Source: Agarivorans gilvus (GTDB lineage Bacteria; Pseudomonadota; Gammaproteobacteria; Enterobacterales; Celerinatantimonadaceae). Taken from it: a stretch of DNA of 64,000 bases. The notes below the pieces were generated by a model. The model did not search any database, was not told where the DNA came from, and saw only the letters and a program-made list of their open reading frames with translations. The position numbers and the translations under genes were made by a program. The DNA lies in contig NZ_CP013021.1 of the NCBI RefSeq assembly GCF_001420915.1, forward strand, positions 1,188,001 to 1,252,000. The letters run 5' to 3'. Below are positions 7,561 to 16,667 of this stretch, in pieces (the first letter of the stretch is position 1; each line of letters starts with the position of its first letter).

Positions 7561-9645
7561 TTAAGCCACACATAACTTCGCCGTTCGCTGCCAATAAAAG
7601 ATAAATCCAAGCAGCATCACTAGAGCTGCCAGCTGCCATGGCAAAGCCAAAGGATATAACAAGGCCATCGCCAACGCCCCCATAGCCGCGCGCTCCCATA
7701 AAGCTAATCGACGTTTCTGCCAGCCCTGCATCAACAAAGTGAAGGCATATAAACCCGGCACGGCAAAAATGAACACCAACAAAGCTTGGCTCCAATCACC
7801 TTTAACTAAAGGCGTGTAAGCAAATAGTAAAGGAATAATATATAAGCCTTTAGCCACCTTCCAAGAGGTAAACCCTGTCGCCATAGGCGGTGACTTGGCA
7901 ATAGCAGCGGCAGTGAAGGTGCATAAACACACCGGCGGCGTCACATTGCTGTCTTGGGATAGCCAAAAAATAATCAAATGCGACGCTAACAATAACACCG
8001 CAATTTGGGACTCATCCAGCAACATCGGCCTCAACAGGCCCAACATTTCGTCGGGCGCATTACTCAGTAAACTTTGTGCCTGCGCAAGACCCATCGCCCC
8101 TTGCTCAGGTGAAACCCCAAGTAGCATTAACACCGCATTTACCTCGTCACTTAAGCCTCCAGCAGATAACACTTGAACAAACTCGGCATTGGCTAATAAT
8201 TGCAATAAGGCTGGAGCCGATAAAGTGGCCAATACGATGTATGAAGCGGTAACCGGCAACCCCATGCCCAATACCAATGACGCCATCGCCACCAGTAATA
8301 ACGCAAACAATAAGTTACCACCCGACCACTCGGTAATCATTAATGAGAAGGTATTACCAATACCGGCGGTGGCGATAACGTTAACAATTAAGCCCACCGA
8401 ACACAGCAAAATAGCTGTGACCACCATATTTTTTGCGCCTAAGGCAAAGGCGTCGCCAATGGCGGAAAACCCCATTTTATTAGGCGTAAACCAAGAGCTA
8501 ACAATCACCGCCAGTATCGCAATAACCGCCGCATAGGTAGGTGTGTAGCCCACCACCAGCAATACAATCAATAATGAAACCGGAATAATAAAACTCAAAC
8601 CCTCACGCAACATCATCGGTAGCAGCGCAGGCCCCTTCTCCATGGTGCGAGTCAGTCCTAACTTATAAGACTCGGTGCGAACGTAAAATACCAAGGAAGC
8701 AAAATATAAAATGGCGGGCAGAATGCTCACCATCACAATGGTGCTATAAGGAATTTGGGTATAACTGGCCATAACAAACGCACCCGCCCCCATAATCGGC
8801 GGAACAATTTGTCCACCAGTAGAAGCAGAGGCCTCTACCGCGGCGCTAAAACGTGGGCTAAAACCGGCGTTTTTCATTAAGGGAATGGTGACCACCCCCG
8901 TTGATGCCGTGTTGGCCACCGCGCTCCCCGAAATCGTTCCGGTAAGGCCCGAGGCAATAATCGCCACAATGCCTGGCCCCCCTACCATTTTACTGGCAAT
9001 GCCTTTGGATAAATGAATCACAAAGTCACCAGCGCCCGAGCGCAATAAAAAGGCCCCAAACAGAATAAACATGAAGACAAAACTGGCGGAGATACGTGCG
9101 ATATTGCCAAAAATGGCGTCATCACCAAACAAGCTGCGAAATAGCAGGGTTTCAGCACTGAGTCCTTTAAATTGAAATACCCCGGGTATCAGGTTACCCC
9201 ACCAAGCAAGATAAGAAATGGCCACCACAATCAAGATCGGAATCACCCAACCGGTGGTGCGCCGAGTCATGTCAATGGCACCCAACACCACAATGCTGCC
9301 GCATATCCAGTCAAGGGTAACTAAACGTAACCCGCGGGCATAAATCATATCTTCAGCAAACAATAAATACAGCGCCGAGCTGGCAATCGCAATCACCCAA
9401 GCCTTATCCACCAAGCCAAATATCCCTTGGCTAAATAACGGCTTAATTAGACCACACAATAAAACAAAGCCAGCAAAGTGTATGATGTTTTGTTGCAACA
9501 CCGCAATGTCGGCAAAGATATTGAAATAAACATGAATCAGGCTAATTAACACACCTAATCCATAGATTAAGGGCACGGCGCGAGTCTCTTCAATCTCCTG
9601 ACGAATACTGTCAGGTACGGCATTCCATTGCATAGTAAAACCCAA
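7561..9645 (-). CDS. TRAP transporter fused permease (TAXI-type DctQM)
   Basis: A 694-residue inner-membrane protein with many hydrophobic helices, consistent with a fused small (4 TM) and large (12 TM) TRAP permease. The diagnostic large-subunit block SAVANTASTGVVTIPLMKN, followed by EASASTGGQIVPPIMG, is present. TRAP transporters are Na+-coupled secondary importers fed by a periplasmic binding protein. The gene lies 44 bp downstream of a TAXI-family binding protein and is clearly its partner. TAXI systems are known for C4/C5 dicarboxylates such as glutamate and 2-oxoglutarate, but the ligand here is unknown. Confidence 0.9.
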   Translation of the reverse strand: MGFTMQWNAVPDSIRQEIEETRAVPLIYGLGVLISLIHVYFNIFADIAVLQQNIIHFAGFVLLCGLIKPLFSQGIFGLVDKAWVIAIASSALYLLFAEDMIYARGLRLVTLDWICGSIVVLGAIDMTRRTTGWVIPILIVVAISYLAWWGNLIPGVFQFKGLSAETLLFRSLFGDDAIFGNIARISASFVFMFILFGAFLLRSGAGDFVIHLSKGIASKMVGGPGIVAIIASGLTGTISGSAVANTASTGVVTIPLMKNAGFSPRFSAAVEASASTGGQIVPPIMGAGAFVMASYTQIPYSTIVMVSILPAILYFASLVFYVRTESYKLGLTRTMEKGPALLPMMLREGLSFIIPVSLLIVLLVVGYTPTYAAVIAILAVIVSSWFTPNKMGFSAIGDAFALGAKNMVVTAILLCSVGLIVNVIATAGIGNTFSLMITEWSGGNLLFALLLVAMASLVLGMGLPVTASYIVLATLSAPALLQLLANAEFVQVLSAGGLSDEVNAVLMLLGVSPEQGAMGLAQAQSLLSNAPDEMLGLLRPMLLDESQIAVLLLASHLIIFWLSQDSNVTPPVCLCTFTAAAIAKSPPMATGFTSWKVAKGLYIIPLLFAYTPLVKGDWSQALLVFIFAVPGLYAFTLLMQGWQKRRLALWERAAMGALAMALLYPLALPWQLAALVMLLGFIFYWQRTAKLCVA

Positions 9646-9689
9646 ACAGAGCTAATGAGAACCTAGGCCCAACGGGCCTAGGATAAGAC

Positions 9690-10694
9690 TTATTTCGCGA
9701 TTAATCGCTCGGGGATGTCAAGACCAGCTTCGCGGTAATAACGCACAGCGCCGGGATGTAGCGGCGCAGGTAAACCTGCCAGAGCCTTATTTAAGGCCAT
9801 TGCTGAGGTTGCTTTATGAATAGCTTGTAAAAAGCCTAAGTTTTCATAAATAGTTTTAGTCAGTAAATATACAAATTCTTCATCAACATCGGCATGCACC
9901 GCTAAGAAGTTCGGTTGGGCAATAGTGTTCCAATCTTGGTCTAAGTTAGGATAAGTTCCGGCGGGAATGACATAACGAGTCCACAAATCTAAGCCGCCAT
10001 TTACCTGCTCAATTTGCTGGTCAGTTACATCAAGAGGGCTAATATCATCGGCGGCAGCGGCAAATAATTTGGTTACTGCTCCTGTGGGCGCCCCAGCGGG
10101 AGTGTTAATCGCCTCTACCTGGCCGTTTTGCAAGGCTTCGGCCGAAGGACCATAACCGGCCGAAAATAATGACATCTGCTTATCGATATCTAAGCCGAGG
10201 TTACCTAAAAGAAAACGGTTAGAACCAATGGTGCCAGAGTTTTTCTTACCAAAGGCGACCTTTTCCCCAGTCAACGCCAATAAGTCACTCAAATCGCCTT
10301 TTTTCGCGTGTTCTTTCTTCACCACAAACTGTTCGACGTTTTGCCATAACATAGTGATTGAGCGTAAATGGGTCTGTTTGCCTTCTTTCTCTAGCGGCCC
10401 GGTACCATTAGCAGCATAAGAGCCATACAAGCCCTGCAAAATCGCAAATTGGGCTTCTTTGTCTCGAAGCAGTTTAATATTTTCGGCAGAACCAGCTGAG
10501 TTAATCGCCGATACGCTCACTTGGTGCTGGGGTTGGATCTTCACCTTGGTTAAGGTGGCCAAGGCCACCCCTACGGGATAATAAGTACCGCCGGTACTGG
10601 CGGTGGCTAATAAATAATTGCTAGGATTTTCAGCTTGAGTAGAAAAAGACAATACACCTACAATTAACGCGACCTTTCTCAGCCAATGACGCAT
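9690..10694 (-). CDS. TAXI-family TRAP transporter solute-binding protein
   Basis: A 334-residue periplasmic protein. The signal peptide covers residues 1 to about 21 (MRHWLRK, hydrophobic core, TQA/EN cleavage). The mature part opens with the TAXI signature LLATASTGGTYYPVGVALA. Internal matches such as GSAENIKLLRDKEAQFAILQ and PSAEALQNGQVEA are typical of the family. It captures the substrate for the fused permease encoded next. A short AT-rich leader with SD-like GGAG precedes the ATG (complement of ctcc near 10696). Confidence 0.9.
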   Translation of the reverse strand: MRHWLRKVALIVGVLSFSTQAENPSNYLLATASTGGTYYPVGVALATLTKVKIQPQHQVSVSAINSAGSAENIKLLRDKEAQFAILQGLYGSYAANGTGPLEKEGKQTHLRSITMLWQNVEQFVVKKEHAKKGDLSDLLALTGEKVAFGKKNSGTIGSNRFLLGNLGLDIDKQMSLFSAGYGPSAEALQNGQVEAINTPAGAPTGAVTKLFAAAADDISPLDVTDQQIEQVNGGLDLWTRYVIPAGTYPNLDQDWNTIAQPNFLAVHADVDEEFVYLLTKTIYENLGFLQAIHKATSAMALNKALAGLPAPLHPGAVRYYREAGLDIPERLIAK

Positions 10695-10844
10695 AGTTTT
10701 ACTCTCCTTAGTAAACAGTCAGAACAGCCAGACACTAATAGAGTTAGCGTTCCGGCAAAATGGTCTATCGACTGATCCTAGTCAGATAACTCAGCATTAA
10801 CAAGTTATTAACAACACACCTGCGACTAAAGTTGGATGAGAAAA

Positions 10845-11576
10845 CTACTGACTGAAATACTTAAGATAGAGTTTTTGATATTCAGGAGAAGCTTGAACGG
10901 CTGCTAAAGCTTGACTAAATATAGCTACCTGAGCGGCCTCAACTGCCAAATTAAAGGCAAAACAATACTCGCTTTCAAACAAGCTATACAGCAACTTAAA
11001 ACTTTGCATATCCACGCTGTTATGCTGCGATACCATGGCCAAAGCTTGCACTCGGCGCAAGGCTAACAAACGGCTCGCCTGCTCCAGCGACTTAACCCTC
11101 ACCAAGCTATCCTCAAAACCCTTCTTAGATAAAAAACCATCAATGGCTTGACCGCGTAATACGGCAATTTTGATATTATTAAGGTCACTCAGCTGGGTGA
11201 TATTTAACTGACTGTCGAGTAAACCAAACAACTGCGCACGACTAACATTGATGGGGCAAACCCAGCGAAACATAGACAGTCGATTGGTGGTTTTAATGGT
11301 GCTAAATAATACTGAATTTGGCTGATACTGAGCCATCACGTAGGCGCGGGGCCAAGGAAGGATTTTAACCTCGGGCACTGGCTGGCCTAAGTGATCATAA
11401 ATCAACTCCAGCAGCTCAAAGGAAAATCCACTCAACTCGCCTTGATGGGAATAGTTATAAGGGAAAAACTCTTCGGTGTAATAATTTAAAGCCTTCAGAC
11501 TCTCTGCCCTCACCGAGAGATTGAGCATAATAATGAAGCAGATCAACGACACCAAGGGCTTTAGCAAATTCACCAT
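10845..11576 (-). CDS. Periplasmic substrate-binding protein, SBP_bac_3-like
   Basis: A 243-residue protein with an N-terminal signal peptide (about residues 1-24, ending VRAES). The mature start NYYTEEFFPYNYSHQGELSGFSFELLELI is the usual opening of the amino-acid-type binding fold, followed by IKILPWPRAY-like residues (EVKILPWPRAY). No ABC permease or ATPase is adjacent, so it is an orphan; related orphans in Alteromonadales and Vibrio are of unknown ligand. It is divergent from the L,D-transpeptidase-like gene, sharing a 116-bp intergenic region. Confidence 0.75.
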   Translation of the reverse strand: MVNLLKPLVSLICFIIMLNLSVRAESLKALNYYTEEFFPYNYSHQGELSGFSFELLELIYDHLGQPVPEVKILPWPRAYVMAQYQPNSVLFSTIKTTNRLSMFRWVCPINVSRAQLFGLLDSQLNITQLSDLNNIKIAVLRGQAIDGFLSKKGFEDSLVRVKSLEQASRLLALRRVQALAMVSQHNSVDMQSFKLLYSLFESEYCFAFNLAVEAAQVAIFSQALAAVQASPEYQKLYLKYFSQ

Positions 11577-11692
11577 TCTCCAGTTTCGGCTGCCGCTTAG
11601 ACTAAGCTCACGCTTTAAACAGTCAAGGCAGCTAGTAGTTCGGCTTCAGTACAAGTACACTGCTTTTGTTATTCATATTAGGGTAGTCCGCT

Positions 11693-12400
11693 TTGCGTTT
11701 TCAGCCACTTTTTTACATCGTTTTAGTGAGCGTCTTCAGTGTCTCTGTGGGGGCCAGCAACTGGCCGGAAACGAAACTCATTGGCCAAGACAAGCGCTCT
11801 GTTAAACAGGTAATTAAAACCTATCACAACGACAGTTTAAAGCGGCTATTGCCACTGTTTGTTGCCGCTAAAGTCGATTACCCCCCCCAGCAAATTACCC
11901 TACTGGCTAGCAAGCGCTCTCGTCGACTTGAACTATGGGCCGACAGCGGCGAAGGCTATAAATATATTCATACTTATTGGATCCGCCATGCCAGCGGGGA
12001 AGCCGGCCCCAAACTGCGAGAAGGCGACCATCAGGTGCCTGAAGGCATCTATCAAATAGAAGCACTTAACCCCAACAGCCGCTTTCATCTCTCGATGAAG
12101 CTCAACTATCCCAATAGTTTTGATTTAGCCATGGCGCGCCAGGATCAACGCTCGCAACCAGGCTCCAACATTTTTATTCATGGAAAAGCCTCGTCTGTGG
12201 GCTGCTTGGCCATAGGTGATCAAAACATTGAAGACTTATTTGTATTAGTGGAGCGGATCGGACCAGGTAATAGCCAAGTGATTATTGCCCCCCACGACCC
12301 TCGTTTATTACCATTATTCCCGGTTCCGGCTCACTTGCCAGAGTGGACCGCTCAGCTTTATAAACAGATTCAACAACAATTTGACCAATTTAAGCAATGA
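11693..12400 (+). CDS. L,D-transpeptidase (YkuD) family protein, YafK/DpaA-like
   Basis: A 235-residue exported protein with a signal peptide of about 21 residues (LVSVFSVSVGAS). The YkuD catalytic motif is visible as HGKASSVGCLAIGD with nucleophile Cys171. REGDHQVPEGIYQIEALNP upstream resembles the YafK branch. E. coli YafK (DpaA/LdtF) cleaves Braun lipoprotein from peptidoglycan rather than forming cross-links, so this may be a hydrolase or a transpeptidase acting on meso-DAP stems in the periplasm. The next gene starts 45 bp downstream on the same strand. Confidence 0.85.
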   Translation: MRFQPLFYIVLVSVFSVSVGASNWPETKLIGQDKRSVKQVIKTYHNDSLKRLLPLFVAAKVDYPPQQITLLASKRSRRLELWADSGEGYKYIHTYWIRHASGEAGPKLREGDHQVPEGIYQIEALNPNSRFHLSMKLNYPNSFDLAMARQDQRSQPGSNIFIHGKASSVGCLAIGDQNIEDLFVLVERIGPGNSQVIIAPHDPRLLPLFPVPAHLPEWTAQLYKQIQQQFDQFKQ

Positions 12401-12444
12401 GTTAGGCTAAGAGATAGGTTGTCAGGATATAGGAGAAGCGCTTA

Positions 12445-12837
12445 ATGCCGATTGTGCACATACGTTCGTTAGCACTGCCTAACACCGTAAATATGGTGGA
12501 GTTAATCGAGCAGTTAGCCCTTGCCTTTGCCAAGCAAGCCAATATTCAGTTAGAACATATCAGTATCGATTGGAGCTTCACTCCAGCCGGACACTACTTT
12601 GTAGATAAGAAAATCCAGCATCAACAAGAAGTGCATCAGCCACCCATTATGGTAGAACTACTGATCCCCGATATTCATAATGAAAAACGCCAGCAACAAC
12701 TGTTAAACGTGCTAGCAGAAGTCATCCACCAACATAGCCACATCGCGTTAGATAATATTTTTATTTCCCTGCATATCGCCAAGTCGGGAAGCATATTCGA
12801 CAATGGCAAAGTGGTTATTTGGCCGCAAAAAGGCTAA
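12445..12837 (+). CDS. Tautomerase-superfamily protein (DUF1904-like)
   Basis: A 130-residue protein beginning Met-Pro-Ile-Val-His. The Pro would become the N-terminal catalytic-type residue of the 4-oxalocrotonate tautomerase superfamily after Met removal. The pattern of a beta strand, a long helix, then YF...MVELL, a second helix and ISLHIAKSG-FDNGK is like DUF1904 proteins of Vibrio. An SD-like AGGAGAAG precedes the ATG. Function is unknown for this family. It lies just after the L,D-transpeptidase-like gene and converges with the sensor kinase gene, overlapping it by 4 bases. Confidence 0.6.
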   Translation: MPIVHIRSLALPNTVNMVELIEQLALAFAKQANIQLEHISIDWSFTPAGHYFVDKKIQHQQEVHQPPIMVELLIPDIHNEKRQQQLLNVLAEVIHQHSHIALDNIFISLHIAKSGSIFDNGKVVIWPQKG

Positions 12838-14747
12838 CTCAAGCTAGCGTTGCAGCGAGGAAGGCAAATAGTAAAGCCTAGCCCCTGAGGCTCCACCTGA
12901 AAACTTTCTACGCTGCCCAAGAGGTGTTGATTCACTAAATTGTAAACTTGGTTTAAGCCTAGGCCCACGTTGCCAGAACTTCGCCCAGTGGTATAAAAAG
13001 GGTTAAAGATCATACCGATATGCTCTTCAGCAACACCACTGCCATTATCTTGATAATGGATCAGCACCTGTTCTGGCTGCGCTTCTATCTCCAGGTGAAT
13101 ATGCGGATAAAGATGTTGATGAAAACCATGTTGAACCGAATTTTCCACCAAACAGAATAGCACTAACTCTAACGCCCGCTGGTTAAAACGTAACGACGGG
13201 TTATGCCCGCTGACACTCAATTGCACATGCTGCTCACTGTAAGGCTGCAACAGCATTTGAATTTGCGGTTCTATCCACGTTTTTAAGTTAACTTGCTGCA
13301 CGCGAGTATCAATGTCACTACCAGCCAGCGACTTAAAGCTATTAACCAAGGCTGCCGAACGCTGCAGGCTGCTTTCCAGCAATTGCGCCCCAGCCAAGCC
13401 CTGGCTTAACATTTGCTCCAAATCGGCGCGAGCCAAATTACCCTGCTGCACTTTTTGTTCAATTTGCTGATAGTTATTACTCAGTTGCGACGCGGCGGTA
13501 ATACCCACACCAATGGGCGTATTTAGCTCGTGAGCCATTCCCGACACCAGCCCCCCCAATGCCGCCATTTTCTCTTTTTCAACCAATTGCAATTGGGTAT
13601 CGTTTAACTTAGCCAAGGTTTGTTGCAGGGTTTGGTTGGCATACTCTAGCTCTTGAGTTCGCTCTGCCACTCGTTGTTCTAACTGCTCTTGGTCATGTGT
13701 GACCCGCGTAGCCATACTCTTAAGTAGACCGCCTACTTGGTTAAATTCTTCGTAGGCCAAATGAGGGACCTTACTGTTGTAACGGCCTTGCGAATAGTTC
13801 TCCACCACTCGGCTTAAGCCTTCTATAGGGTCAATAATCCGCCGAGTTAAAACCAGAGCAATCACCACCACAAACCCGATGATCAGTACCACCATAATCA
13901 CCACGTTAAACTGACGCTCTACCAGCAAGCTCCATAGTGAGCGGCTTGGTGCACTTAAAGACACCAGCAAGGGGCCTGACATAGAGTTTACATTTAAGTC
14001 CACATCAATGGTTAAGCGTCGCTGTGCTTCTTTGCCGTTAACCCCTTTAAACAGCTGTTGCTCTGAGTGAAATAAAGCCAAAGCACCTTGTTGAGAAAGG
14101 CCCGGCGAAAAGGCGTTCCATAGTGATTGCATTGGCACAAATACCAGCAATGCTCCCACTTGTTGGCTGCTTTCTAAGGCATTGAGGTTTTTCTTCAACA
14201 ACGGCTGCATAAACAACAAGCCATAATCACTCACACTGTCGCTTGGCTGCTCATTCAACTGGCTAAAACTAGCATCTTGATAAACTTCAATTAGCGCATC
14301 TTCAAAGCCGGCCTCCACCCGCTGATTTAAACGTGCGATAGCCTCTTGGTGGGGGCTCATATCGAGGATTTCTGCCATTAAAGGGGCACCTTCAATCACT
14401 TGCCCTTGAGTATCCACAATATAAATGGCCGAGGCCCAACTGTTTTGCTGCAGTACTTCAGTCATTAACTGATTAGCATGAAAGCCAAACATGGCCGAAG
14501 TGGGAGTAAAAATAATATCGTTTACCTGAGCCAAACTTTGCAGATCTAACAAAATTTGTCTGAACTGATAACGTATATCTTGGGCAATATTATTGGCGTG
14601 TAACCGCAAGGTTTGATTGACTGCTTGCTGATCTTGCTCAGAAATTTGCTTAAGTAGAAAGCCACCGATCAGGATGCTTGGTAACAATGCGCCGAGTAAA
14701 ATACTCAGTGCTAATACGGTTCTAAGCTTATTCGCTTTTAAGCTCAT
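12834..14747 (-). CDS. Membrane sensor histidine kinase (orphan)
   Basis: A 637-residue inner-membrane kinase. TM1 lies near residues 10-28, followed by a periplasmic sensor region of about 245 residues and TM2 near 278-300. A HAMP domain and coiled coil (to ~400) lead to an H-box with His406 in SGMAHELNTPIG. The HATPase has N-box VENSVQHGF, G1 DNGSGVAEEH and G2 GNVGLGLNQVYNLV. There is no receiver domain and no response regulator next door. Its ATG overlaps the stop of the upstream binding-protein gene (TAATG), so the two are co-translated and probably form one signalling unit. Confidence 0.88.
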   Translation of the reverse strand: MSLKANKLRTVLALSILLGALLPSILIGGFLLKQISEQDQQAVNQTLRLHANNIAQDIRYQFRQILLDLQSLAQVNDIIFTPTSAMFGFHANQLMTEVLQQNSWASAIYIVDTQGQVIEGAPLMAEILDMSPHQEAIARLNQRVEAGFEDALIEVYQDASFSQLNEQPSDSVSDYGLLFMQPLLKKNLNALESSQQVGALLVFVPMQSLWNAFSPGLSQQGALALFHSEQQLFKGVNGKEAQRRLTIDVDLNVNSMSGPLLVSLSAPSRSLWSLLVERQFNVVIMVVLIIGFVVVIALVLTRRIIDPIEGLSRVVENYSQGRYNSKVPHLAYEEFNQVGGLLKSMATRVTHDQEQLEQRVAERTQELEYANQTLQQTLAKLNDTQLQLVEKEKMAALGGLVSGMAHELNTPIGVGITAASQLSNNYQQIEQKVQQGNLARADLEQMLSQGLAGAQLLESSLQRSAALVNSFKSLAGSDIDTRVQQVNLKTWIEPQIQMLLQPYSEQHVQLSVSGHNPSLRFNQRALELVLFCLVENSVQHGFHQHLYPHIHLEIEAQPEQVLIHYQDNGSGVAEEHIGMIFNPFYTTGRSSGNVGLGLNQVYNLVNQHLLGSVESFQVEPQGLGFTICLPRCNASLS

Positions 14748-15913
14748 TATTGTTGGCTCTGCTTATAGTCTCGCTCAGCGTAAGTTTGCATGTATCGACT
14801 GGCCCTAGCTGCATCGACCAGGCCCTTGTTAAATAGCTCAAAGCCCTTGCGCATCCCCAACCAAGCACTCGATTGCGCGCTTTCTGCAGACATTGGCACC
14901 GTATCGGCTAACTGCGCTAACATGGCTGACTCATTAGCACTAGCATGGGATTGGATCTGCTTTAACACAGGATCATTTACCGGAAGAAAGCGGGCTTCTT
15001 GATAAAGCCGTTGTTGCACCGCTTCACTCTGTAAATATTCAACTAACTGGTTTAAAGCCTTTGCTTTACTACCACTGAGGCTGTTATTCGGGAAAACTAA
15101 TACTAGGCTAGACGAAAGTGGTTTAAAAGTCCGTTGGCCTATTTTTGGGATCAAGGCTATGCCCAAGTCGTCGCCTAAGCGCCGCTCAAAATCAGCAATG
15201 CTCCATTCGCCATTAATGGAATAAGCCACCTTGCCTTCAATAAACTCACGATAACCGCAGTCGTAAGTACAAGCCGCACTGACTAGACCTCGTGTACTGA
15301 GACTCTTGTAAAAATTTAAAGCGTCTTGCATCGCTGGTTCATTTAAGGTGACATCTTGACCATCGGTCATACGGCCCCCAAAGGTATTATAAAAACCGGC
15401 AAACCAATACATCTCGGTATAGTTCCAACCGATGGTAGCGATACCTTGTCGATCAAACTCGGCTTTTTGCGCTAACAAGTCTTGCCAAGTCTTAGCCGGT
15501 GCAGACACATAACGCCGGTTGTAAAACAACATTAAATGGTTTCCCTGCAATATAGGAATACCATAGAGCTTCTGTTTATTCAGCGCCGTATGCAGTAATT
15601 CTTTTGGAGTATTAGGGTCAACTAAATCTATCGCTACTTCAGAAAACTTTGCCTGCTCGGCAATGCCAATAATGTCAGAAGGGGCAAACACCACATCAGC
15701 AGCGGTGCCACGCATAACCGATTTTACTAAGGCAGGTTTTAGCGTTTCTGAAGTTATTTGGTGAAAAGAAACTTGATGATGATACTGCTGAGAAAACTGC
15801 TCCATTATCGCTTCAAAAACGGCTCGGCCCTGTTCCCGATAATAAATGAAACTCAATTGTTCAGCGTAGCTACTTCCCCACACCACGCCAAGCAGCAGTA
15901 ACAAAATTCGCAT
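14747..15913 (-). CDS. Extracellular solute-binding protein (MalE-like), coupled to sensor kinase
   Basis: A 388-residue periplasmic protein with a signal peptide (MRILLLLLGVVWGSSYAEQ, about 18 residues). The class-1 binding fold shows LTFYYREQGR-like opening (LSFIYYREQGR), ADVVFAPSDI, YGIPILQGNHLMLFYN and EGKVAYSINGEW. It resembles the sugar/polyamine ABC binding proteins, but no ABC permease genes are present. Its stop overlaps the start of a histidine kinase gene, which suggests a ligand sensor for the kinase rather than an importer subunit. Confidence 0.85.
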   Translation of the reverse strand: MRILLLLLGVVWGSSYAEQLSFIYYREQGRAVFEAIMEQFSQQYHHQVSFHQITSETLKPALVKSVMRGTAADVVFAPSDIIGIAEQAKFSEVAIDLVDPNTPKELLHTALNKQKLYGIPILQGNHLMLFYNRRYVSAPAKTWQDLLAQKAEFDRQGIATIGWNYTEMYWFAGFYNTFGGRMTDGQDVTLNEPAMQDALNFYKSLSTRGLVSAACTYDCGYREFIEGKVAYSINGEWSIADFERRLGDDLGIALIPKIGQRTFKPLSSSLVLVFPNNSLSGSKAKALNQLVEYLQSEAVQQRLYQEARFLPVNDPVLKQIQSHASANESAMLAQLADTVPMSAESAQSSAWLGMRKGFELFNKGLVDAARASRYMQTYAERDYKQSQQ

Positions 15914-16037
15914 CCACTCGCCCTTTCAATAATCGCACTCTTTTAGTGTAGTTCAAAAGCACTAGCCTGAAGCTTTAGTGGATGCCCAAACCGAGAGCTC
16001 ACAAACAGTTAAGCTGTTGAATATCGCTGAATATCGT

Positions 16038-16580
16038 CTACGCAGCGTGGTAGAGAGAGACCATTGCTGCGCTGCGCTTTAAGGCCTCACTCACTAACTT
16101 AGGCAGCTCATCAATGTCCAAGTTATCTAAGAGGTTTTTTAACTCTAAACCGAGTTCGGTATCGCCTTCAATTTGTAAACGTCGCTGAAAAAACAAGGTA
16201 TCGGGATCTTCTTGGCGCCCCATCATTAAAACAAAGTCATTTAACTTACCACTGAAGCTTACATCCACTTGCGGAGCACTGGCATGCACCGACAGCTTTT
16301 CATCGTTATAGCTAATGTACCAACTTGCGCCTAAATCGCTCACCGACAGTTTTAGCCAACGCTGAGTAAGAAAATCCAAATCGCCATCTTCAATGGCTTC
16401 GGCAAAGCTAAGCGCTAGCGCTTTCTCTAAGGCCATCCCCTGAATTGGGAAAGGACAAAATTTTGCGGGAATGCTTAACAAGCGCGGCATTTCCTTTACC
16501 AAGGACTGTTTGAAACGAGTCAGCACGAAGAACCTCTTAAAATAGATAAACAAAGCTGATAAGTAACTAAGTTTACTCAA
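16038..16580 (-). CDS. ubiT: UbiT, SCP2-domain factor for anaerobic ubiquinone synthesis
   Basis: A 180-residue protein with an SCP2 lipid-carrier domain. Its matches include FCPFPIQGMALEKALALSFAEAIEDGDLDFL and SFSGKLNDFVLMMGRQEDPDTLFFQRRLQIEGDTELGLELKN read in segments. UbiT (YhbT) is the accessory lipid-binding factor of the O2-independent ubiquinone pathway with UbiU and UbiV. Assignment is strengthened by the divergently transcribed ubiUV pair 87 bp away, the same arrangement as in E. coli. Length is normal (~174-180). Confidence 0.93.
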   Translation of the reverse strand: MSKLSYLSALFIYFKRFFVLTRFKQSLVKEMPRLLSIPAKFCPFPIQGMALEKALALSFAEAIEDGDLDFLTQRWLKLSVSDLGASWYISYNDEKLSVHASAPQVDVSFSGKLNDFVLMMGRQEDPDTLFFQRRLQIEGDTELGLELKNLLDNLDIDELPKLVSEALKRSAAMVSLYHAA

Positions 16581-16667
16581 ATTTGGCTAATACAAAGCTG
16601 CGCTGAGTCAATATCCCCCTTAACTAAGCCCAGTAAAATAGCCAAAAAACACATCAATGAGGGACAC

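Noticed and set aside
7472..7795. 107-codon frame at the end of the TRAP permease gene
   Set aside because: It overlaps the permease in another frame and partly lies in the intergenic region; no family features.
16581..16667. FNR-like site between ubiT and ubiU
   Set aside because: Only a weak half-site (GAGTCAATAT) was seen; not close enough to TTGAT-N4-ATCAA.
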